Assembly: GCF_000058485.1 (NCBI RefSeq) | Contig: NC_008278.1 | Location: 3,652,962-3,716,961 of the forward strand | Direction of reading: 5' to 3' | DNA length: 64,000 nucleotides | Origin: Frankia alni ACN14a | Lineage (GTDB): Bacteria; Actinomycetota; Actinomycetes; Frankiales; Frankiaceae | Shown: positions 58,823 through 64,000 of the stretch, one piece after another | Layout of the letters: each line of letters opens with the position of its first letter | Position numbering within the stretch: position 1 is the first letter of the stretch | Program-made: the position numbers and the translations under genes | Notes under the pieces: generated by a model | Seen by the model: the letters and a program-made list of their open reading frames with translations, nothing else | Database searches by the model: none | Told to the model about the DNA's origin: nothing

Positions 58823-59740
58823 ATGCGCCTGAACCTGATGTTCCCGATGCGCGCCGTGAAGCACTACGACCGCTGGATCGCCGACGGCGACCTGGCCGAG
58901 GTCGGCCGGCTGGTGGAGGAGGCCGGCTTCGACGCGGTCTCGATGAGCGAGCATCCGATCCCCGACGACGCCTGGCTCGGCAACGGCGGGCACCACGCGT
59001 TCGACCCGTTCGTCTCGTTGAGCTTCCTGGCCGCGGCGACGACCCGGCTGCGGGTGATGACCTACGTCGCGGTCGCCGGCTACCGCAGCCCCTACCTGCT
59101 GGCGAAGTCCGCGGCGAGCCTGGACCGGCTCAGTGGCGGGCGGCTCACCCTGGGTGTCGCCGCGGGCTACCTCAAGACGGAGTTCGCCGCGCTCGGCGCC
59201 GACTTCACCCAGCGGGGACGCCTGCTGGACGCCGCCATCCCGGCGATGCGGGCCGTGTGGACGGGCCGCAGCGTCGACCGGGACGACCCGACGTTCCCGC
59301 TGCACGGGCACACCTCGCTGCCCACCCCGGCGCAGGCGGGAGGCCCGCCGATCTGGATCGGCGGCAACAGCAACGCGGCGCGGCGGCGCGCGGTCACCCT
59401 GGCCGACGGCTGGATGCCGATGGGGCAGTCCGTCGAGGTCGCCAAGATCACCAAGACGCCGCCGATGGCGGACGTGGCGGCCCTGGCCGAGGCCGTGCGC
59501 GGGGTGCAGGACCGGCGCGCCGAGGCCGGGGCGGCGCCGCTGGACGTGTCCTTCGTGCCCTACGAGGCCGAGCTGCTGCCGGACGTCGACGCCTTCGCCC
59601 GCGCCGTCGCGGCGTCCTACCGGGCCTACGAGGATGCCGGCGTCACGTGGATCACCATCGAGCCGACCAGCCGTAGCCTGGCCGCCTTCCGGGAGGACAT
59701 CGAGCGGATCGGCACCGCCCTCGCCGCCCTGGTCCGCTAG
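58823..59740 (+). CDS. LLM-class (probably F420-dependent) oxidoreductase
   Basis: This 305-residue TIM-barrel protein starts at ATG 58823 after GGAAGG. It has MFPMRAVKHYDRWIADGDLAEVGRLVEEAGFDAVSMSEHP, TTRLRVMTYVAVAGYRSPYLLAKS, LDRLSGGRLTLGVAAGYLKTEF and PPIWIGGNSNAARRRAV. The GGNS block and GVAAGYLKTEF are typical of actinobacterial F420-LLM enzymes, which reduce or oxidise carbonyl or enoyl groups. It is a distinct subfamily from the enzyme at 4737-5834. It follows a TetR-type regulator gene by direction only; they are 228 bases apart. Confidence 0.88.
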   Translation: MRLNLMFPMRAVKHYDRWIADGDLAEVGRLVEEAGFDAVSMSEHPIPDDAWLGNGGHHAFDPFVSLSFLAAATTRLRVMTYVAVAGYRSPYLLAKSAASLDRLSGGRLTLGVAAGYLKTEFAALGADFTQRGRLLDAAIPAMRAVWTGRSVDRDDPTFPLHGHTSLPTPAQAGGPPIWIGGNSNAARRRAVTLADGWMPMGQSVEVAKITKTPPMADVAALAEAVRGVQDRRAEAGAAPLDVSFVPYEAELLPDVDAFARAVAASYRAYEDAGVTWITIEPTSRSLAAFREDIERIGTALAALVR

Positions 59741-59968
59741 CCCGCCACCAGCCCGCCACGGGACGGGTGGTCGCCGAGGGCGGGTCCGGCCCGTGGGACG
59801 GGGGGATCGCCGTCCGTACGATGGAGGCCTGGCCATGGTGACGAGCGGGCGCGACGGCGACCGTGGTGGCGGCGCCGGTGGGTGGCTGACGGGGGTCCGA
59901 CGAAGGGGATGCGAGACGGTGGAGGTCCGCGTGCCGGTGCGGGCGGAGTCCGGCCCCGGGGCGGCGGC

Positions 59969-60724
59969 GTGACACCTCCGGTGGACGCGGGCGGCAACAG
60001 CCGGATCCGCCCGGTGGACGAGGCGGCCGGCAACAGCCGGGTCCGCCCGGTGGACGAGGCGGCCGGGATCGGCCGGGTCCGCCCGGTGGACGAGACGGTG
60101 GGGAACGGGCGGTTGTCCGCGACCCTGGCGATGCGCCGCCGAGCGATGGCGGCGGACCTCATCGAGCAGGCCGCGCTGGAGCTGTTCACGGTCCGGCCGA
60201 TGGACGAGGTCACCGTCGAGCAGATCGCCGCCGCCGCCGGGGTGTCGGTGCGCAGCTTCTACCGGTACTACCCGGGCAAGGAGATGATCCTCACCGCGCT
60301 GCCGGTCCGGCTCGCGACGGCGATCGCGGAGGAGACCGCCCGCCGCCCGCCGACGGAGGCGCCGTTCGCCGCGCTGCGCAACGCCGTGGACACGCTGACC
60401 GAGGAGACCAACGACTACCTGCGCCGTTGGCAGCGCGCCATGGCCCACAGCTACGGCAACGAGCGGGTCCAGCAGCTCGTCGTCACCGTCACCAGTCCGA
60501 TGCTCACCGAGGCCCTGGCCGGGCGCGCGGGGCTCCCCGCGGACGATCTGTGGCCCGAGCTGGCCGGGATCAGCGCCGCCACCGCACTCGTCGTCGGCTC
60601 CCGCCGCTGGGCGGCGCGGCGGGGAAGCCTGCGGGCGCACCTGCTCGACGCGCTCGACCTGCTCGGCCGCGGCCTGGGCTCCGGACCGGCCCCGGACGTC
60701 GCCGCGACGCCCGGTCGCGGCTAG
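59969..60724 (+). CDS. TetR-family transcriptional regulator
   Basis: This protein has about 251 residues from GTG 59969; GTG 59882 or ATG 59909 are alternatives in the same frame. The DNA-binding domain is at about residues 55-105: RRRAMAADLIEQAALELF, VTVEQIAAAAGVSVRSFYRYYPGKEMIL. A C-terminal ligand domain of TetR_C type follows (NDYLRRWQRAMAHSYGNERVQ). Before the HTH are three 12-residue repeats (GNSRVRPVDEAA-like) coded by 36-bp tandem repeats, unusual for this family. It is the only complete TetR regulator here and is a candidate binder of the shared palindrome, though no site was seen right before it. Confidence 0.88.
   Translation: MTPPVDAGGNSRIRPVDEAAGNSRVRPVDEAAGIGRVRPVDETVGNGRLSATLAMRRRAMAADLIEQAALELFTVRPMDEVTVEQIAAAAGVSVRSFYRYYPGKEMILTALPVRLATAIAEETARRPPTEAPFAALRNAVDTLTEETNDYLRRWQRAMAHSYGNERVQQLVVTVTSPMLTEALAGRAGLPADDLWPELAGISAATALVVGSRRWAARRGSLRAHLLDALDLLGRGLGSGPAPDVAATPGRG
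59993..60100 (+). repeat. Three 36-bp tandem repeats in the regulator gene
   Basis: Three near-identical units encode G[N/I][S/G]R[I/V]RPVDE[A/T][A/V] and a partial fourth follows. Unit length is a multiple of three, so the frame is kept. They extend the N-terminus ahead of the DNA-binding domain. Confidence 0.9.
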
Positions 60725-60785
60725 CGCGCAGCGCGCCCCGGCTGCCGACCTGGTGCCCCTTTGCTGCCAGAAAGCGGCCAGATCG

Positions 60786-60838
60786 TGCCGAGGTTTGGGC
60801 ACGGTTTTTCGCCCCAGAACCGTACCCAGCCCTCGGCA
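60786..60838. terminator. Long imperfect hairpin after the TetR gene
   Basis: Arms 60786-60808 and 60816-60838 match at 19 of 23 positions around a 7-base loop; two of the four differences are G-U wobbles in RNA. The left arm ends in a run of T. It lies 61 bases past the TetR stop, between convergent genes. A terminator or a small mobile palindromic element are both possible. Confidence 0.6.
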
Positions 60839-60985
60839 TGATTCTGTGCCCGAACGGTTGCACACGGTGTTTTGCCTGGTGACGGCGAATCCCCGCGCAC
60901 CGGCGGCCTCGACGGCCGTGCGCGGGGATCGTCGCATGTCCGCGCCGGGGCGCGGGGGGCCGGGCGCTGGTACCCGGGAGCCGCG

Positions 60986-61369
60986 TCAGGCTGGCGCCAG
61001 GGCCTGCTCCAGCTCCTTGATGTCGTAGTAGTCGCGGATGACGGAGATCAGGCCGTCGGCGTCGAAGGTGAACACGCCGCACCAGTGCAGGACGACGGAC
61101 CGCCCGCCCATGGTGAGGCTGTCGAGCCGTTCGGTGAAGACCACGGTGTCGGTCGAGGCCACCGTGACCAGCTCGTACTGGAACGCCGAGTACAGGGCGG
61201 CCTGACGGTCGAACTCCGCGCGGATGGCCGGACGTCCGACCACCGCCGGCTGCCACGCGCTGACGTGGTAACGGGCGTCCGCGGCGACGTAGGAGGCCGC
61301 CGCGTCATAGTCCCGTTCGACCAGCCGGTCGAGGAACTGGCTGACCAGAAGCTCGTGCTTGTCGCTCAC
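60986..61369 (-). CDS. Limonene-1,2-epoxide hydrolase-like SnoaL-fold protein
   Basis: This 127-residue protein starts at GTG 61369. It has the epoxide-hydrolase branch pattern: Arg81 and Asp83 in VFTERLDSL, then GVFTFDADGLISVIRDYYD with Asp113. These match the Arg-Asp...Asp triad of limonene epoxide hydrolase (99, 101, 132) in order and spacing. Water addition to an epoxide is the predicted reaction, but ordinary SnoaL-type functions cannot be excluded. It could act on epoxides made by the P450 or flavin oxygenases. It lies 75 bases after the flavin reductase stop, probably in one transcript. Confidence 0.8.
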   Translation of the reverse strand: MSDKHELLVSQFLDRLVERDYDAAASYVAADARYHVSAWQPAVVGRPAIRAEFDRQAALYSAFQYELVTVASTDTVVFTERLDSLTMGGRSVVLHWCGVFTFDADGLISVIRDYYDIKELEQALAPA

Positions 61370-61444
61370 TCACACTCCGTGATGGGTCGATGGGGGTGGC
61401 GGCCCGGTGGCCCGGCGGTGAGGCCGGGCCACCGGGCCCGGGGC

Positions 61445-62032
61445 TCAGGACTTCGCCTGCTCGCGGTACCTGCGCGCGCTCTCGAGCTGGGGGTGGTGGT
61501 TGCGGTCGTACTGCTCGATCCACTCCTTGGGCAGGGCGCCCCACGCCGGGCCGACGCGCAGCCGCTCGCCGTCGTGGAGCTGCTCCGCGGCGACGACGTC
61601 GGCGACGAACAGTGTGCTCTCGTCGATGTCGAGGGAGTGGACCACCCGGCCCTCGACGTAGCTGAGCGCGTCGAGCAGGATCGGGGTACCGGTGACACCC
61701 GGCTTCGTCCGGAACTGGCTGATCTTGTCGCCGTCACGGCCGGAGCTCCCGCCCAGGCCCATGAGGATGTCGAGGGAGATCGCGAACTGCTCCTCCGGGG
61801 TCGCCGCCAGCAGGTGCATGGCGAAGACGCCGGACTCGAGGACCAGGTCGTGGGTCAGGTTGTACTTCGTGAGGCTGATCGTCACGCGTGGCGCCTCGGG
61901 CACGATGCTCGCGGCTCCGGCCGACAGCGACATCAGGCCGTTCGCCCGGCCGTTCAGGATGGTGGTGACCGCCACGGGGAACGGCCGCAGCCCGTTCAGC
62001 GTCGTGGCGGCTGCCTTCAGGTCCAACGTCAT
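61445..62032 (-). CDS. Flavin reductase-like/FMN-binding split-barrel protein
   Basis: This 195-residue protein has the flavin-reductase-like split barrel: LRPFPVAVTTILNGRANGLMSLSAGAASIVPEAPRVTISL, ESGVFAMHLLAATPEEQF and LSYVEGRVVHSLDIDESTLFVADVVAAE. ATG 62032 follows CGAGGAG. Such proteins supply reduced flavin to two-component monooxygenases, or act on their own as oxidoreductases. No oxygenase component is adjacent. Its gene is divergent from the CitE-like gene across a double inverted repeat. Confidence 0.87.
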   Translation of the reverse strand: MTLDLKAAATTLNGLRPFPVAVTTILNGRANGLMSLSAGAASIVPEAPRVTISLTKYNLTHDLVLESGVFAMHLLAATPEEQFAISLDILMGLGGSSGRDGDKISQFRTKPGVTGTPILLDALSYVEGRVVHSLDIDESTLFVADVVAAEQLHDGERLRVGPAWGALPKEWIEQYDRNHHPQLESARRYREQAKS

Positions 62033-62178
62033 CGGGACTCCTCGCGTGAAGCCGGCACGGGGGCCGGGCGGGCGGGGCCGCCGCGGGGACCGTCATCCGG
62101 TTGCCCGCCGGCCGCCCCGGGCGGAACGTCGTGAACGGCGGCCCCGCCGCACCGTCCGGCAACGGGAACGGCGTGACC

Positions 62179-62211
62179 TGCCACACGTGGCACGTTATGC
62201 CACCTGCGGCA
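62179..62211. promoter_or_regulatory. Tandem inverted repeats between flavin reductase and CitE-like genes
   Basis: TGCCAC-AC-GTGGCA (62179-62192) is perfect; TGCCAC-CT-GCGGCA (62198-62211) has one mismatch between its arms. They are 19 bases apart from start to start, so a protein would bind both on nearly the same face of the helix. They differ from the shared TGAC palindrome, indicating another regulator, possibly the one at the right edge. Confidence 0.6.
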
Positions 62212-62421
62212 TGTTCTGCAAGAGTCCGGCGGCCGTCTCTGACAGCTCGTACACGGATCTCGAGCGCGAGTTCGACGTCGCGTGAGACCGGTCGGCGCTG
62301 GCGTCCATCGGTGGGCGCCGACGGGTCGGGCAGCCGGCGAACCGGGCGGAAATGTATCGTGCGTCTGACGAACACGTCACGGCTGTGGCGGCTGGCGCGC
62401 CAGGTCCGAGGGAGTGGTGAG

Positions 62422-63426
62422 GTGTCGGGACACCCGGCGGGGCAGCACGACGAGGGTCGGAACACGGGCGGCGCCGACGGCGGCTCCGTGGGTCCGGGGG
62501 ACGGCGGGCCGGGGGGCCCCGCGAGCGCGGGTGACGGCGGATCGGGCGGGGGCGCGGGTCGCTGCCGGGCGATCCTGTCGGTGCCGGCAACGGAGGAGAA
62601 GCGGATCCTGCGCGCCTTCGACCGGGGCGCCGACGAGCTCGTCCTCGATCTCGAGGACGCGGTGGCGCCGCAGCGCAAGGACGACGCCCGCGCCCTGCTG
62701 GCCGGGGTGCTCGCGGAGGTTCTCGCGGGGCCCCGGGCAGGCGGGGTCGGGGTGTCCGTGCGGGTGAACGCGATCCGGTCGCCGTGGTGCCATCTCGACA
62801 TCGCGGCCTGCGTGGGGGCCGGTGACGGGCCGCTGTCCCTCGTCGTCCCCAAGGTGTCGGACGCGGGCGATCTCGCCTTCGTCGAGCGGCTGCTCGACGG
62901 GATCGTCGCGGCCACGGGGCGCACGGCACCCGTGCGGGTGCAGGCGCTGATCGAGAACGCCGAGGGCCTGTCCCGGGTGGCGGAGATCGCCGCGCACGGC
63001 GGCCGGCTGGAGGGGCTGATCCTCGGGTACGCCGACCTCGGCGCCTCGCTGGGCCGGGCGCCGAGCACACCGCCACAGCGCTGGCTGTACGTCCAGGACC
63101 AGGTGCTCACCGCCGCGCGCGCCCACGGTCTGCGGGCCATCGACGGGCCCTATCTCGGCACCGCCGACGACGCCGGGCTGCGCGCGGCCGCCGAGCACGC
63201 CCGGGAGCTGGGCTACGACGGCAAGTGGGTCATCCACCCGGCGCAGATCGCCACCGTGCGGGAGACGTTCACCGCCGGGCCCGAGGAGGTCGCCCGCGCC
63301 CGGGCGGTGCTCGCGGCGCTCGAGGACGCGCACCGCCGCGGCGCCGGCGCGGTCGGTCTCGACGGCGAGATGATCGACGAGGCGCTGGCCGTCGCCGCCC
63401 GCCGAACCCTCGCCCGCGCGCAGTAG
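62422..63426 (+). CDS. CitE/HpcH-HpaI family C-C lyase (CoA ester lyase-like)
   Basis: This protein has about 334 residues from GTG 62422, which has GGGAG upstream; the frame is open further but low-complexity. The first 45 residues are Gly/Ser-rich, then the TIM barrel: RAILSVPATEEKRILRAFDRGADELVLDLEDAV, KDDARALLAGVL, VRVNAIRSPW, VQALIENAEGLSRV and GKWVIHPAQIATVRETF. This is the malyl-CoA/citramalyl-CoA lyase-like branch, splitting or forming a C-C bond with acetyl- or propionyl-CoA. The Arg and Glu/Asp metal residues of the branch appear present. It is divergent from the flavin reductase. Confidence 0.9.
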   Translation: MSGHPAGQHDEGRNTGGADGGSVGPGDGGPGGPASAGDGGSGGGAGRCRAILSVPATEEKRILRAFDRGADELVLDLEDAVAPQRKDDARALLAGVLAEVLAGPRAGGVGVSVRVNAIRSPWCHLDIAACVGAGDGPLSLVVPKVSDAGDLAFVERLLDGIVAATGRTAPVRVQALIENAEGLSRVAEIAAHGGRLEGLILGYADLGASLGRAPSTPPQRWLYVQDQVLTAARAHGLRAIDGPYLGTADDAGLRAAAEHARELGYDGKWVIHPAQIATVRETFTAGPEEVARARAVLAALEDAHRRGAGAVGLDGEMIDEALAVAARRTLARAQ

Positions 63427-63505
63427 CTCGCCTGCCCTGGGGCCTCCCGGGCTCAGGCGGCGGCCTCGGTCACGGGGCCGGGCTGGGTCACGGGGCCGGG
63501 CTGGG

Positions 63506-64000
63506 TCAGGCGGCGGCGTGGCCGATCGGTCGGCCGTTGAGCAGGCCCCGCTCGATGACGGTGCCCAGCAGCGCGGCGGCCTCGTCGGGGGTCTTCGGCG
63601 GGGCCATGTTGACCGCGGTGTCCGGCAACCGTTCGAGCAGGCAGAAGAACACCAGGCCGGCGACGTCGAGGTCGAGGGGATAGGTCCGCTCCACCTGTTC
63701 GAGCAGGGCCGCGTAGTCGGCCCACATCTCGTGCCCCACCTGGCGGCGCACCACGTCCAGGCGGGGGTCCTGCGGCGCCGCCTCGATCCAGGTCCGGGTG
63801 ACCCCGACGTAGCGCAGGTGGAACGCGACGAAGTCGGAGAGCCAGCCGCGCAGCCGGCCGAGACCCTCCGGGCCGAGCGTGATGCCGCGGATCTCGACGC
63901 CCAGGCGGGTGCTGACCGCCGACGCCTCGGCGCTCAGCGCCAGCAGCAGGTCCAGCTTCTCGTCGAAGTACTTGTAGAAGGTGCCGCGGGCCAGGCCGGC
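63506..64000 (-). CDS. TetR-family regulator, N-terminus off the window
   Basis: The visible 164 residues begin inside the helix-turn-helix (AGLARGTFYKYFDEKLDLLLAL) and continue into the ligand domain (LRGWLSDFVAFHLRYVGVTR, TYPLDLDVAGLVFFCLLERLPDT), ending GRPIGHAAA at 63506. The frame is open to the edge of the window. TFYKYFDEK is the typical recognition helix end of TetR proteins. Two 17-18 bp near-repeats (GTCACGGGGCCGGGCTGG) follow the stop. It could control the CitE-like and flavin reductase genes or the wider catabolic set. Confidence 0.88.
   Translation of the reverse strand, partial: AGLARGTFYKYFDEKLDLLLALSAEASAVSTRLGVEIRGITLGPEGLGRLRGWLSDFVAFHLRYVGVTRTWIEAAPQDPRLDVVRRQVGHEMWADYAALLEQVERTYPLDLDVAGLVFFCLLERLPDTAVNMAPPKTPDEAAALLGTVIERGLLNGRPIGHAAA

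Noticed and set aside
62230-62250. TGACA near 62232 as another shared operator
   Set aside because: The second arm (GTACA) fails at several positions.
1-64000. tRNA, rRNA, integrase or transposase genes
   Set aside because: None could be recognised by reading both strands; a dedicated search (tRNAscan, ISfinder) would settle it.

Overview
The window is chromosomal DNA of a high-GC actinobacterium. The strongest hints of a Frankia-like or related soil actinomycete are the very GC-rich codon use, frequent GTG/TTG starts, three 13E12-type (DUF222/HNH) genes with actinobacterial LexA boxes, F420-type LLM oxidoreductases, an NDMA-type (mycofactocin-linked) alcohol dehydrogenase, and a large number of acyl-CoA genes. 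The genus is inferred from gene style, not proven. No rRNA, tRNA, CRISPR array, integrase or intact insertion sequence was seen.

Layout. (1) 1-1429: a small divergent arsenic unit with an aquaglyceroporin fragment, an ArsI-type C-As lyase, a large inverted repeat and arsR. (2) 1855-10778: an FKBP isomerase, a two-subunit MaoC-type hydratase, a phosphotransferase, an F420-type LLM enzyme, then aldehyde dehydrogenase, NDMA-type alcohol dehydrogenase, P450 and a SnoaL-like protein. (3) 10834-14567: cupin, GNAT, 13E12/HNH protein and methyltransferase. (4) 14695-26164: thioesterase, acyl-CoA dehydrogenase, racemase-type CoA transferase, Baeyer-Villiger-type monooxygenase, SnoaL-like protein, FprA-type reductase, an orphan solute-binding lipoprotein and a CoA ligase. 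(5) 26610-27808: a broken 13E12 gene next to palindromic dispersed repeats. (6) 27831-38627: a long leftward run with aromatic hydroxylase, ferredoxin, crotonase, a degenerate isochorismatase-fold protein, two CoA ligases, a two-subunit Rieske oxygenase, DUF35, a thiolase-fold protein and a small unknown; several junctions overlap by 1-4 bases. (7) 38874-44964: a rightward meta-cleavage operon with extradiol dioxygenase, C-C hydrolase, hydratase, HpaI-type aldolase, aldehyde dehydrogenase and CoA transferase. (8) 45973-47424: a second intact 13E12/HNH gene after a 1-kb gap. (9) 47568-59740: a second acyl-CoA degradation block with three acyl-CoA dehydrogenases, MaoC, thiolase-fold protein, CoA ligase, two SDRs, DUF35, crotonase and an LLM enzyme. 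(10) 59969-64000: TetR regulator, epoxide-hydrolase-like protein, flavin reductase, CitE-like lyase and a truncated TetR regulator.

Together the genes look like a catabolic island for a ring compound with an acyl side chain. CoA ligases would activate it. Acyl-CoA dehydrogenases, MaoC hydratases and thiolase-fold/DUF35 pairs would shorten the chain. The thiolase-fold proteins lack the usual cysteine and resemble the Ltp2 aldolases of steroid side-chain degradation. Rieske, FAD and P450 oxygenases would hydroxylate the ring, and the meta-cleavage operon would open it and release pyruvate and an aldehyde. The substrate cannot be read from the sequence.

A recurring palindrome, TGAC[A/G]-N4-[C/T]GTCA, lies between genes at eight places (four exact, four with one mismatch) and may be a shared operator tying the scattered modules together.
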